Counted from the first letter of the stretch, positions 8,636 to 18,967 are shown. The stretch: 64,000 nt of DNA from Rhodovastum sp963709085 (GCA_963709085.1 CAVPVB010000011.1:62001-126000); one strand, 5' to 3'. Notes: generated from the letters alone by a model not told the origin. A program made the numbers and translations.

Positions 8636-9151
8636 GTGCCGTCCACCAGGGATACCTATGATTGGAACGACGAAGCTGTCAGCAGGCTGCGCAGCTTCTG
8701 GAGCGAAGGCCACTCGGCCGCGGAGATCGGCCGCCGGCTCGGCATCTCGAAATCCGCCGTCATCGGCAAGGCGCACCGGCTCGATCTGCCTGCGCGCCCG
8801 TCGCCGGTCAGGCAGGCAAGCCAGACCGGCGCACGGCCTCAGCAGCAGCGCGCGCCGGTTCCGAAACTCGCCGAGATCATGTCCGTCCGGTTGGCCGCAT
8901 CGTTGCCAGGCACGCTGGATACCGTAGCCAGACCTGAAGCGACGCCATCCCAGCCGGCCCCTGCGGGGCGAGGCACCGGAACCTCCAGGCCTTGCTGCTG
9001 GCCCATCGGCCATCCCGGCACGGCCAATTTCCGGTTCTGCGGCAACCCGGCAGCGGCAGCGAAGCCCTACTGCGCGGAGCACGCCAGCATCGCCTATCGG
9101 CCGCTCGTTCATCGCGACACGTCAACGCCGGCGAGCGCGCTGGCTGACTGA
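8636..9151 (+). CDS. GcrA-like cell cycle regulator
   Basis: A 171-residue protein with the two halves of GcrA. The N-terminal DNA-binding part is YDWNDEAVSRLRSFWSEGHSAAEIGRRLGISKSAVIGKAHRLDL (about 8-51). The C-terminal part has CCWPIGHPGTANFRFCG and YCAEHASIAY (about 121-153), corresponding to the sigma-70-interacting region. In Caulobacter, GcrA recruits RNA polymerase at promoters with GANTC methylated by CcrM. A plasmid copy could couple transfer or replication genes to the host cycle (inference). The start is GTG at 8636 behind AAGGAAGG. A methylase-helicase gene follows. Confidence 0.85.
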   Translation: MPSTRDTYDWNDEAVSRLRSFWSEGHSAAEIGRRLGISKSAVIGKAHRLDLPARPSPVRQASQTGARPQQQRAPVPKLAEIMSVRLAASLPGTLDTVARPEATPSQPAPAGRGTGTSRPCCWPIGHPGTANFRFCGNPAAAAKPYCAEHASIAYRPLVHRDTSTPASALAD

Positions 9152-9158
9152 CAAGCTG

Positions 9159-9189
9159 CCGCGCGCGCAAAACCGCGCGGGTCGCTTTT
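9159..9189 (+). terminator. Probable terminator after the gcrA-like gene
   Basis: CCGCGCG (9159-9165) pairs with CGCGCGG (9174-9180), followed within six bases by TTTT. The position directly after the GcrA-like stop fits an intrinsic terminator, though the T-run is short. Confidence 0.5.
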
Positions 9190-9331
9190 ACCACCGCGGC
9201 CACGCCGCAATCTACCGCGCGCCTGACTTCGGATTCGCCGAGCCGGCTGCCTGAGCACGCCCGGTTCGGACGGCCGCCCGATATCCCGGCGCCGCCCGGG
9301 TCATCTCTCCCGCCAATTCCGGTCGCCACAC

Positions 9332-9357
9332 GCTCCGCGCAGCAGCTGCGCCGGAGC
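9332..9357 (+). repeat. GCTCCG hairpin upstream of methylase-helicase
   Basis: GCTCCGCGCAGC pairs with GCTGCGCCGGAGC with one bulged base, ending 33 bases before the ATG at 9391. It resembles the GCTCCGC-arm hairpins ahead of ssb (17185) and of the gene at 19181, so it may belong to the same class of leader structure. Confidence 0.45.
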
Positions 9358-9390
9358 GCGCCTGGCTGCCCGCAGCAGGAGTTCTGCGCC

Positions 9391-12300
9391 ATGCCCGATG
9401 CAGGTCAGTTCTCGTTCGGTCTCAGCGACACCGATGCGCTCGGCTGGACCATCCACACGCCGACAGCCGCGCCGGCACCCTTCCCGCCGGCGCTCAACCC
9501 GGACGACGGCGATACGCCGCCGCCAGAGGCAGCGCCACGCGGGACGAATTTTCATCTCGACGCAGAGCGCACGCTCGCCCGGGGCTGGCCGGCACGCGCC
9601 CGCGACAATCTGGTCGCCATCCGTCTGTCGAAGGAACTGGAAGCGTCCGGGCGCAGCCCGACCGCCGGCGAGCAGGAAGTGCTGCTCCGCTTCGTCGGCT
9701 TCGGCGCGACCGAACTGGCGCAGAACTGCTTTCCGCTGCCGGGCGCCACGAATTTCCGCGCCGGCTGGGAGGAGACCGGGCGCGCATTGCAGGCGCTCGC
9801 CTCGCCGGCGGAATATTCCGCCCTTTGCCGGTCGACCCAGTATGCGCATTTCACCCCCGAGCCGGTGGTGCGGGCGCTCTGGCGGGCCGCCCGGCAGCTC
9901 GGCTTCGCCGGCGGCCGCGTACCTCGAACCCGGCATGGGCACCGGCCTGTTCTTCGCCCTGCTGCCGCCGGAATTGCGCGGCGCCTGCCGGCTCACCGGC
10001 ATCGAGTACGATCCCATCACCGCCCGCATCGCCCGCCTCGTGCACCCCGAGGCGACGGTCCGGTGTGAGGACTATACGCGGAGCAGGCTGGCGGGCGGTT
10101 TTGACCTTGCCATCGGGAACCCGCCCTTCGCCGACCGCATCGTCCGCGCCGATCCGGCCACCGCCGCGCCCGGCCTCAGGCTGCACGACCACTTCATAGC
10201 GTCCTCGATCGCCCGGCTGCGGCCCGGCGGCCTGGCGCTGTTCGTCACCAGCACCGGCACGATGGACAAGGCGAGCACCGCGGCGCGCGAGCACATCGCC
10301 GGCATGGCCGATCTGGTCGGCGCCGTGCGGCTGCCCGAAGGCAGCCTGCGCGCCACCGCCGGCACCAACGTCGTGGTGGACGTGCTGGTATTCCAGCGCC
10401 GCGCCGAGGGCCAGCAAGCCGGCGGCGAAAACTGGATTGACCTCGCCGAAATCAGCGTCGCCGACCAGCCGGATACCGCGGCGGATGACGACGCCCCGGT
10501 TGATAATGACATCACCGCGCCGACCGCCCCCGTCGTCGCGATCAACGCCCATTTTGCGGCGCATCCCGAGATGGTGCTGGGCACGCACGCCCTCCGGCGC
10601 GGCATCCATGGTCCCGGCCTGACCTACACCTGCCGCGCACAGCCAGGGACCACGCCGCTGGAGACCCTGCTCGACGCAGCCTTGTCGCGTCTCCCGCGCG
10701 ACATCCACACCCCGTCAGCAGAGTCCAATACCGACGACGACGACGATACGATGCGGGTCCCTGCCGGCACCGCCGCCGACGGCGCGACGATCAAGGAGGG
10801 CTCGTATTTCATCGGCAGAGACGGTCGCCTCCTGCAGATCGTCGGCGGCACCGCCATGCCGGTGGCGATCACGACGGGGAAAGGCGGCGAAGGCATCCCG
10901 CCCAGGGCAGGAAAGATCATCCGCGCGCTGCTGCCGATCCGCGATGCGGTGCGCGATGTGCTGCGCGCCCAGGCCGCCGACCAGCCCTGGGCACCGGCGC
11001 AGACCCGGCTGCGGGTCGCTTACGCGACCTTCATCCGCCACTACGGGCCGATCAACCACACCGTCGTCACGGTCACGACGGACCAGACCGGCGAGGAACG
11101 CGCGGCGCATCGCCGGCCGAACCTCGCGCCGTTCGCCGATGACCCCGATGCCTGGCTGGTCGCGTCGATCGAGGAATACGAGCTGGAGAGCGGCCTCGCC
11201 CGCATGGGGCCGATCTTCCGCGAACGGGTGATCGCCCCGCCGGCACCGCCGCTGATCACCTCGGCCGCCGATGCGCTCGCCGTCACGCTCAACGAGATTG
11301 GACGGGTCGATCCCGACCATGTAGCCGGGCTGCTCGACTGCACAGCGGAGACGGCGCTGGCGCAGCTCGGCACGGCCATCTTCCGCAACCCGTGCACCGG
11401 GGCATGGGAGACCGCCGACGCCTACCTGTCCGGCCCGGTCCGCAGCAAGCTTGCCGCGGCCGAGGCCGCGGCGACGGCCGACCCGCAGTACGAGCGCAAT
11501 GTCGCCGCGCTGCGCGAGGTGCAGCCCGAGGCGCTCAAACCGTCGGACATCACGGCCCGCCTGGCCGCACCGTGGATTCCCGCCGATGTCATCGAGGCAT
11601 TTTCGGCCGAGGTGATGACGACCGAAACACGCGTGCGGCACTGCGCGGAACTGGCCACCTGGACGGTGGACACGGCCCCGTTCATTGGCACCGCCGCGGG
11701 CACCTCCGAATGGGGCACCGGGCGGCGCAATGGAGGCCAGTTGCTGCACGATGCGCTGAACTGCGCCACCCCGCAGATCTTCGATCTCATCACCGAAGAC
11801 GGTGTCGAGAAGCGTGTGCTCAACCCCGAGGCGACGGAAGCCGCCAAAGAGAAGCTGGCGAAAATCAAGGAGGCGTTCACCGCTTGGATCTGGACCGACC
11901 CCGACCGCACCGACCGGCTGGCACGGATCTACAACGACCGGTTCAACAATCTGGTGCCGCGGCATTTCGACGGGCGGCACCTGACGCTGCCCGGCGCCAG
12001 CGGCATCATCCGGCTCTATGCGCACCAGAAGCGGGTGATCTGGCGGACCATCGCGGCGGGCAGCTGCTATATCGCGCACGCCGTCGGCGCCGGCAAGACC
12101 TTCTCCATCGCGGCGGCGATCATGGAGCAGAAGCGGCTCGGCCTGATCGCCAAGGCGATGCTGGTGGTGCCCGGTCACTGTCTCGCTCAGGCCTCCCGCG
12201 AGTTCCTCCAGCTCTATCCGACCGCCCGCATCCTGGTGGCCGACGAGACCAACTTCGTGAAGGAGAAGCGCGCCCGGTTCCTGGCCCGCGCCGCCACCGC

Positions 12301-14506
12301 GAGATGGGATGCCATCATCATCACCCATGCGGCCTTCCGCTTCATCCCGGTCCCCGCCGCCTTCGAGCGGCGCATGATCGAGGAGCAGCTCAGCCTGCAC
12401 GAAGACCTCCGGCTGCACGCCGATGCGCAGGATCGCACCACCCGCAAGCGCATCGAAGCGATGAAGGAGAAGCTGACCGAAAAGCTCGAAGCCCTCAAGG
12501 GCCGCCGCGACGACATGCTGACGATCGAGGAACTCGGAATCGATCAGCTCATCGTTGATGAAGCGCACGCGTTTCGCAAGTTGTCGTTTGCCACCAACCG
12601 GACGAACCTGAAGGGCGTCGATCCGGAGGGCTCACAGCGGGCCTGGGATCTGTTCGTGAAAACGCGTTATCTGGAGGGGAAGAACCCCGGCCGGGCGCTG
12701 ATCCAGGCCTCCGGCACACCGATCACGAATACGCTGGGCGAGATGTTCGCGGTCCTGCGCTTCCAGGATGAGGATGCGCTGCGCGAACGCGGCGTGCATG
12801 CGTTCGACGCCTGGGCGTCGGTTTTTGGAGATACAAGCACCGAACTGGAACTGCAACCCTCCGGTGCTTACAAGCCGGTCGAGCGCTTCGCCACCTTCAT
12901 CAACGTCCCCGAACTGATCGACATGTTCCGCACGGTCGCGGACGTGGTGCTGAAGGACGATCTGCGCGGCGACCTGAAACTGCCGCGTATCCGCGGCGGC
13001 CAGCGCCAGCTGATCACCGCCCCGCCATCCGACGCCTTCCGCACCTACCAGAAGCACCTGGCTCAGCGCATCCAGGCGATCGAACAGCGCAAAGGCCGGG
13101 TCCGGCCCGGAGACGACATCATTTTAGCCGTGGTGAGCGACGGTCGCCACGCCGCGATCGACATGCGCCTGGTGGGACCGGGCAACGGCAACGAACCCGC
13201 CAACAAGCTCAACCGGCTGATCGCCAACGTCCATCGCATCTGGGAAGCAACCGCGGACAACCGCTACACACGGCCGGACGGCACCGCGTATCCGGTCCCG
13301 GGTGCAGGGCAGCTGATCTTCTCCGACCTCGGCACGATCAGTGTCGAGGACAAGCGCGGCTTCTCCGCCTATTGCTGGATCCGGCAGGAACTGATCCGCC
13401 TCGGCGTGCCGGCCGCCGAGATAGCCTTCATGCAGGACTGCCGCAAAACGAACGATAAGCAGCGCCTGTTCAACGAGTTCAACGCCGGCCGCATCCGGGT
13501 GCTGATCGGCTCCTCGGAGACCATGGGCACCGGCGTCAATGTGCAGCCTCGGCTGAAAGCGCTGCACCACCTCGACGTGCCCTGGCTGCCCGCGCAGATC
13601 GAGCAGCGCGAGGGACGGATCGAGCGGCAGGGCAACCAGCACGAGGAGATCGAGATCTACGCCTACGCGACGCTCGGCTCGATGGACGCGACCATGTGGC
13701 AGGCCAACGAGCGCAAGGCCCGGTTCATCGCCGCCGCCCTCTCCGGCGACCGCAGCATCCGCCGCGTCGAGGACATCAGCAGCCAGGCCAACCAGTTCGC
13801 CATGGCCAAGGCGATCGCCTCGGGGGACGGCCGGCTGATCCAGAAGGCGGGCCTGGAAAGCGAGATCGCGCGCCTGCGGCGCCAGCTGGCCGCCCATATC
13901 GATGACCAGCACGACATCCGCCGCCGGGTGCACGCCGCCCGCCAGGACCAGATGCGCGCGGAGGCGCGGATCGAGGGACTCCGGCGGGATATCGCCCGCC
14001 GCATCCCGACGCGCGGCGATGCCTTCGCCATGCAGGTGGCCGGCCGAAGACTGACCGAACGCAAAGTGGCCGGTGCCGCGTTGCTGTCCACAATCCGGCT
14101 GGCGGTGCTGGAGCGCGACACCGGCGACCGGACCATCGGCCAGATCGGCGGCTTCGACCTCATCGCCTGCGTGCGGCGCAACCGGCCCGGACAAGGCTGC
14201 ACCGCCGAACTGCTGTTGCAACGCACCGGCGACGCGCACCGGATCAACGTCGAGGACGGTCTCACCGCGCTCGGCCTGATCGCGCGGCTCGAACATGCGC
14301 TCGACCGCTTCGAGACCGAGCTTGCGGAACAGACGGGCCGGCAGACCGATGCCATCGCCCGGCTGGCCGGCTACACGCCGCGTCTGGGCGAGACATTCCC
14401 GCTGCAAGGCGAACTGGACGAGAAACTGGCGCGGATGGCCGAACTGGAGGCGGACCTCGCCAGCAACCGGGACACGGCGGCAGACGACACGCCGGAAACG
14501 GCCTGA
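9391..14506 (+). pseudogene. Giant adenine methylase-SNF2/strawberry-notch-type helicase, one frameshift
   Basis: About 1,700 residues in two frames. Residues 1-177 lie in the frame of the ATG at 9391 (after AGGAG). An extra C at 9922-9923 moves the rest to the next frame, where EPGMGTG (SAM motif I) and NPPF (catalytic motif of N6-adenine methylases, about residue 244) follow directly. The C-terminal two thirds is a superfamily-2 helicase: AVGAGKTFS (about 898), VDEAH (about 1055), ASGTPITNT and QREGRIERQG (about 1404). Methylase-helicase giants of this kind occur on plasmids and phages; phage P1 DarB, which protects incoming DNA from restriction, has the same layout. Antirestriction or establishment is therefore a reasonable inference. 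The frameshift may be decay or a sequencing error. Confidence 0.82.
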
Positions 14507-14658
14507 CCAGCCTGGGTCCGGTCGCGCTCATCCGGCGTTCCCATTCCCGCGAATGCATTCCTGCCAGCCGCGCACCGGCAGGGCGGATCACGCCGCCGGC
14601 GGACCGGGCACGCCGCGAAACAGCAAAGCCTCTGAACAACGCCGTGCCGCATCACCGC

Positions 14659-14722
14659 CGGCCGCCGCAAGGGTCCGCCGCTGCGCGGCGTCCCGGCTTC
14701 GCCGGCTGTGCCCTTGCCCCGG
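14659..14722 (+). repeat. Structured leader element, copy 4
   Basis: GCAAGGG (14667-14673) pairs with CCCTTGC (14711-14717) around a 37-base loop with GCTGCGCGGCGTCCCG. It ends about 80 bases upstream of the ParB-like start. Same family as the elements at 1711, 3256 and 6818. Confidence 0.6.
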
Positions 14723-14799
14723 CCGGACGGGATGCGGCGTTGGAATCGGGTCTTCCCCGAACAGAGGGAGGACGGAAAGCAACCGAACAGGAGCCCATG

Positions 14800-16494
14800 A
14801 TGGCCGAACTCCGCAGCGTCGATCCGACCAACCTCAAGCCGAATCCCGACAACCCGCGCCGGACGCCGGCGCCGGTGGCCATGGACGAACAGCTCGTCGC
14901 CTCGATCAAGGCGATCGGCCTGATCCAGCCGCCCCGCGTAAAGGAGGTGGACGGCGGCTTGTTCATCATCGCCGGCAACCGCCGGGTCAGCGCGGCGATC
15001 GCCGCCGGCCTCGCCACCATCGACGTGCTGGTGTGCGACGCCGACGAAGCCGCCAACGTCATGCGCGCGGTGAGCGAAAACCTCGTGCGGGCCGCCCTCG
15101 GCAGTGTCGACATCTGGCGCGCCACCCAGACGCTCGAAGCGCAGGGCTGGAACGAACAGGGCATCGCCGACGCGCTGGCCCTGCCGGTGCGCACCGTCCG
15201 CCGCCTGAAGCTGCTGGCGCATCTGCCGCCGGCGATGCTCAACGTCATGGCGCAGGGCAGCATGCCGAACGAGGACCAGCTGCGCACCATCGCCGCCGCC
15301 GCGCGCGAGGAACAGGCGCAGGTCTGGAAAAAGCACAAGCCGAAGAAAGGGCAGGAGGTGCACTGGCACGAGATCGCCCGCGCCCTGTCCAGGCGCCGCA
15401 TGCCGTTCACCGCGGCGAAGTTCGGCGACGATCTGGCGAAGGCGTATGGCGTGGTCTGGGAGGACGATCTGTTCGTCCCGGCCGGCGAGGACGGACGGTA
15501 TACCACCAACGTCGAGGGTTTCTTCGGCGCCCAGCAGGAGTGGCTGCAGAACAACCTGCCCGAGCGCGGCCGGCTGCTGCCGGTCGACGAATACGGAAGC
15601 TGCGAACTGCCGAAGAAAGCCGAGCCGGTCTATGGCAAGCCCGGCAAGGGCGATCTGGTCGGGCACTACATCGACGGACGCACCGGCGAGGTGAAGACGG
15701 TTGCCTTCCGGCTGCCCGCGCCGAAGCAGGCCGGCAAACCCGCCGCCGGCGGCAAGACCGGCACCGGCGTCCGTGACGATGGCGACGACATGCCGGTCGG
15801 CCGCGCCCGGCCGGAGGTGACGCAGAAGGGCGTCGCCATGATCGGCGATCTGCGCACCGACGCGCTGCATCAGGCGCTGGCCGATGCGCCGATCGCGGAC
15901 CACACCCTGCTCGGCCTGCTGATCCTCGCCTGCGGCGGCGACAACGTCACGGTGGACAGCGACCTCGCCGGCGACGACCGTCAGGCGATCGCCCGCACGC
16001 TCACCGAAGGCGGCGTGCTGACCGCCGACCCCGACCGGCTGCGCCAGGCCGCGCGCATGATGCTGGCCGCGGTGCTGTCCTGCCGGGAGAACCGCACGCA
16101 GAGCGGACCCTTCGCCCGGATCGCCGGCGAGGCGATCGGCGCCGCGCGGCGGCTGCCCAACATGGCGACCGAGGCGTTCCTGTCCTGCCTGTCCCGCGGC
16201 GCGCTGGAGCAAGCCGCCGCGGCCGCGGGCGTGCGCGTGGAGGTCCGCGCGAAAGACACCAGGGCGCGCATGGTCACCCACTTCAGGGACGGCACCTTCG
16301 TCTATCCGGGGGCGTTGTTCCGGCTGACGCCGGAGGAGCAGCAAGCCGCGGCGGTGCCAAGCCACGGCCGCCACCCCACGGGGTGGGTCGGCGCCACCGG
16401 CGGCGATGACGCCGATGCCGACGGCGACGGCGAACCCGAGGATGGCGCCGACGACCTGGACGGTTCCGGCAACGGCCTGCGTACGGCCGCCTGA
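14800..16494 (+). CDS. ParB-like N-terminal domain protein
   Basis: A 564-residue protein with a ParB/Spo0J-type N-terminal domain (about 1-95: NPDNPRRTP, SIKAIGLIQPPRVKEV, IIAGNRRVSAAIAAGL, SENLVRAALGSVDIWRA) followed by a helix-turn-helix region (EQGIADALALPVRTVRRL, about 120-140). The long C-terminal part is unlike classical ParB and ends in an acidic tail rich in Asp/Gly. Chromosomal ParB binds parS and CTP with a ParA partner; no ParA gene lies beside it, so a role in partition is unproven and a regulatory or nuclease-like role is possible. AGGAG stands 6 bases before the ATG at 14800; an adjacent ATG at 14797 is the alternative. Confidence 0.82.
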   Translation: MAELRSVDPTNLKPNPDNPRRTPAPVAMDEQLVASIKAIGLIQPPRVKEVDGGLFIIAGNRRVSAAIAAGLATIDVLVCDADEAANVMRAVSENLVRAALGSVDIWRATQTLEAQGWNEQGIADALALPVRTVRRLKLLAHLPPAMLNVMAQGSMPNEDQLRTIAAAAREEQAQVWKKHKPKKGQEVHWHEIARALSRRRMPFTAAKFGDDLAKAYGVVWEDDLFVPAGEDGRYTTNVEGFFGAQQEWLQNNLPERGRLLPVDEYGSCELPKKAEPVYGKPGKGDLVGHYIDGRTGEVKTVAFRLPAPKQAGKPAAGGKTGTGVRDDGDDMPVGRARPEVTQKGVAMIGDLRTDALHQALADAPIADHTLLGLLILACGGDNVTVDSDLAGDDRQAIARTLTEGGVLTADPDRLRQAARMMLAAVLSCRENRTQSGPFARIAGEAIGAARRLPNMATEAFLSCLSRGALEQAAAAAGVRVEVRAKDTRARMVTHFRDGTFVYPGALFRLTPEEQQAAAVPSHGRHPTGWVGATGGDDADADGDGEPEDGADDLDGSGNGLRTAA

Positions 16495-16504
16495 TCCCGC
16501 GGCT

Positions 16505-16542
16505 GCGCCTGCCCCGGGCCATGCGGGGCAGGCGCTCTTTCT
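16505..16542 (+). terminator. Strong intrinsic terminator after the parB-like gene
   Basis: Perfect 11-base arms GCGCCTGCCCC (16505-16515) and GGGGCAGGCGC (16525-16535) are followed by TCTTTCT. Ten bases after the ParB-like stop, this is the clearest rho-independent terminator in the window. Confidence 0.8.
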
Positions 16543-16557
16543 CCCGAGGACACCGTC

Positions 16558-16929
16558 ATGCGGACTCTCTCTCCGGACGGCGGCGCCATGCTGCCGCCGT
16601 CATCTTCGCTCCGCCCGCGCGCAGCTTCCTGCCCCGCCAGGCAGCCTGCGTTCAGCGGCGGCGCCAGGCTCACCCGGCAAATCGAGTTCCGCCGGATGCA
16701 ACTCGCCGAGCTCGAAGCCGAGATGGTCACCGCCTGCGAAGCGGCGGCCCTCGGCGGTCGCCCGCGGCGGGAAGCGGAGTCCGACCGTGAACACTGGGAC
16801 CGGACCACCTGGCAACGATATCTCGCCGCCGCGATGCGGCTGGAAGCGACCTACGGTCCGCGCATGCGCCGCCTTCACCAGGAAATCGGCCAGCTCGAAC
16901 GGCTGATGACCGTGCTGATCGCCGCCTGA
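16558..16929 (+). CDS. Small hypothetical protein, coiled-coil-like
   Basis: A 123-residue protein. The N-terminal 35 residues are Pro/Ala/Ser-rich and the rest is helical and charged (LTRQIEFRRMQLAELEAEMV and MRRLHQEIGQLERLMTVLIAA), suggesting two helices that could form a coiled coil. No family was recognised. The start ATG at 16558 comes directly after the terminator at 16505-16542, behind a CGAGGA site; a later start near residue 11 is possible. The role is unknown. Confidence 0.55.
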   Translation: MRTLSPDGGAMLPPSSSLRPRAASCPARQPAFSGGARLTRQIEFRRMQLAELEAEMVTACEAAALGGRPRREAESDREHWDRTTWQRYLAAAMRLEATYGPRMRRLHQEIGQLERLMTVLIAA

Positions 16930-17184
16930 CCGGCCGTCCGGCCCCCCCGTGACCTTGCGCCGGTGCACGCCGCGCAGGGCCACGGTCATGGCCGCCGGCG
17001 CGGCGGTCACCAACGCCGGCGAGCGAAACCCGAAGATACGCGGGCGGCGGTCAATCTCCGCCAAACGGCGGCCGGCGCACCAACAAATCGGAATGCGACG
17101 TGAGAGGGGGCACGCTCCGTGACGGCGTCGTCCCCTCGGGTTGAGGCGCGGTCTAAACCGATCCGTTCCCGCTGCCGCATCCCC
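16930..17184. other. Gene-free stretch upstream of ssb
   Basis: Together with the hairpin element that follows it makes a 460-base gap between the small gene and ssb. No frame has convincing coding character. A promoter for ssb is expected here but cannot be pinned down. Confidence 0.4.
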
Positions 17185-17340
17185 GCTCCGCGGACCGCGC
17201 AGACGCGCTGCTGCCCGCGGAGCGCCTCCGGCTCGCACCGCTGCCGTGTCGCTACGCTCCCGCACCAGATCGGCGGCGCTCGGGGACGGGCGGTCCCGGT
17301 CTCGGTTTCGTCAGACCGCACCCGAGGGAACAACGCCGGC
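17185..17340 (+). repeat. GCTCCGC leader element ahead of ssb
   Basis: Hairpin arms GCTCCGCGG (17185-17193) and CCGCGGAGC (17215-17223) are followed by GTGTCGCTACGCTCCCGCAC (about 17246-17265) and by CAGACCGCACCCGAGGG (about 17310-17330). The same three blocks in the same order stand ahead of the gene at 19181, and the middle block shares GTCGCT-CGCTCCCG with the copy at 3256. Confidence 0.55.
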
Positions 17341-17389
17341 ACGGCGCCGGCGATCTTCCTGAAACGGGATGAATGAAAGGAATGCAACG

Positions 17390-17746
17390 ATGTCAGGCAG
17401 CCTGAACCGGGCAACGCTGATTGGCAACCTCGGCCATGACCCCGAGATTCGCACGACGCAGACCGGCGGCCGGGTGGTGACGCTTAGCGTCGCCACCAGC
17501 GAGAGCTGGAAAGACGACAGCACCGGCGAGCGTCGTGAACGGACCGAGTGGCACCACGTGGTGATTTTCAACGACGGCCTCGGCAAAATTGCCGAGCAGT
17601 ACCTGACCAAAGGCGCCAAGGTCTTCGTCGAAGGGACGATCCGGACGCGCAAGTGGCGGGATCAGTCGGGAGCCGACCGCTATAGCACCGAGATCCATCT
17701 GACCCCCTACAACGGCACCCTGACCTTCCTTGATACCAAAAAGTAG
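17390..17746 (+). CDS. ssb: Single-stranded DNA-binding protein without the acidic C-terminal tip
   Basis: A 118-residue OB-fold SSB: LNRATLIGNLGHDPEIRTTQTGGRVVTLSVATSESW (about 4-39), RTEWHHVVIFNDGLGKIAEQYLTKGAKVFVEGTIRTRKW and YSTEIHLT. It binds ssDNA as tetramers during replication and transfer. The usual disordered linker and acidic tip (DDDIPF-like), which recruits partner proteins in chromosomal SSB, is absent: the protein ends right after the OB fold at TLTFLDTKK. It would coat ssDNA without recruiting the host's SSB-interactome, a trait of some plasmid SSBs (inference). AAAGGA lies about 9 bases before ATG 17390. Confidence 0.93.
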   Translation: MSGSLNRATLIGNLGHDPEIRTTQTGGRVVTLSVATSESWKDDSTGERRERTEWHHVVIFNDGLGKIAEQYLTKGAKVFVEGTIRTRKWRDQSGADRYSTEIHLTPYNGTLTFLDTKK

Positions 17747-17840
17747 CGACGACGGTTGGCAACGCCGAAGGCGATGGCACGGTGCAGAAGCCGGCCATCG
17801 CCGCTGCGTGCCGTCCGATCCGGCCTCGCGACCGGCGGCG

Positions 17841-18404
17841 CTACCCCGTCCGGCCTGTGCCGCACAATGCCTCTGCCTCGGCCTGCGGGTCGCGCGGCAT
17901 CCACGTCTCGCCGCGGCGCGCTATCCCCACCGCCCGCGCGACGCCTTCCGCCTCCTCGACCCGGGCATGCGCCTCGATCAGCAACCTGGCCGCCGTCAGG
18001 GTCAATGCTTCGGCGCGTTCCTGCAACGGCTCGATCCGGACCTGTGCGGCCGTCTGCGCCCGTAGCAACGCCTGCCGGGCCTCGGTCGCATCAACCGCCC
18101 CGTCATGCGCCGCGCGGCACGCCGCAACGGCCCGCGCGACGACCGGATCGAGCAACGCCTCAAGAGCGCCGTGCACTGCTCCGCCGGCACCCGCGAGGTG
18201 GTTCACGATATGCTCGGCCGTTGCGGTATCGACCCGCGCCCGCAGGTCGAACGGCGGAACCTCCAGGCCGAACGCGTCGGCGACGGAGAGCAGCTCACGC
18301 GCATCGGGCGCGATCTCCCGCAGCAAATCCAGCGTCGGATGCGCACGCCGCTCGACCGGAAACCGCATCACATTGGTCATCCCCGGCAGCAGCTCGATGC
18401 GCAT
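17841..18404 (-). CDS. Hypothetical protein (187 residues)
   Basis: A 187-residue, Ala/Glu/Arg-rich protein starting MRIELLPGMTNVMRFPVERR. The C-terminal two thirds is strongly helical (for example AVDATEARQALLRAQTAAQV and ARLLIEAHARVEEAEGVARA), coiled-coil-like. No family was recognised. GGAGG lies 5 bases before the ATG at 18404; the internal MTNVMRFP is a weaker alternative. It is on the opposite strand to ssb, converging with it at the 3' side. The function is unknown. Confidence 0.65.
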   Translation of the reverse strand: MRIELLPGMTNVMRFPVERRAHPTLDLLREIAPDARELLSVADAFGLEVPPFDLRARVDTATAEHIVNHLAGAGGAVHGALEALLDPVVARAVAACRAAHDGAVDATEARQALLRAQTAAQVRIEPLQERAEALTLTAARLLIEAHARVEEAEGVARAVGIARRGETWMPRDPQAEAEALCGTGRTG

Positions 18405-18967
18405 CGTGGTCCTCCATTTGCCGTGCAGTATGGCGCGAGAAGTCGCTGATGTCGAGCGTAACTCATTGATATACCGTTATTTTAGCCCGCTGCCACGCTT
18501 TGGCGCAGCGGCGGCCGCGCCCTGCTGTCATTGCCGGGCGCGGCCATCCCGCGCCGCCGGGTCAGGCCCGGGAAGAATGGTGTGGCCGCGGGGATCTTCT
18601 GGCGCAGAACCGGCAGCCCTCGTCGCGCGACAGACCGCCACGGCGCGCCGCATCGTCCTGGCCGGTCCGTTGGCACCGGCGCGCATCGTGGCGCGCGGTC
18701 ATTCCTCGCCGGTTTGCCGCGGTGCGCATCGCCCTGGGTGAAACCCGGCTGGTGGGGATCGCCGCGCCTGCCCGCTTGGCACCCTGCCGGCGCGGTCGGT
18801 GCGCACGGCGGCGTCCGAGGGCGGTGCGGGTGCGGCAGGCGTGTCGCCGCGCGCGGCCACGATCCTCCCAATCTTCCGGACACTCCTCGGGTCCGCCTCG
18901 AACCTGTGGCCGGCCATCCCCCTCGGATGGGCGCGATCCAGGCCGGGCGTCGGGCGCTGCAACCCCC
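18405..18967. other. Gene-free stretch (about 560 bases)
   Basis: No frame here has a ribosome binding site together with protein-like composition. It lies between divergent genes, so promoters for both are expected. An AT-richer patch at about 18462-18484 (gatataccgttattttag) could be a promoter of the leftward gene; this is a guess from composition. Confidence 0.4.

Noticed and set aside
14371..16374. A 667-codon minus-strand frame
   Set aside because: Antisense to the ParB-like gene, with no motif and no ribosome binding site.
14800..16494. Calling the ParB-like gene a true partition system
   Set aside because: No parA gene is adjacent, and the C-terminus differs from classical ParB; only the N-terminal domain and a helix-turn-helix are supported.
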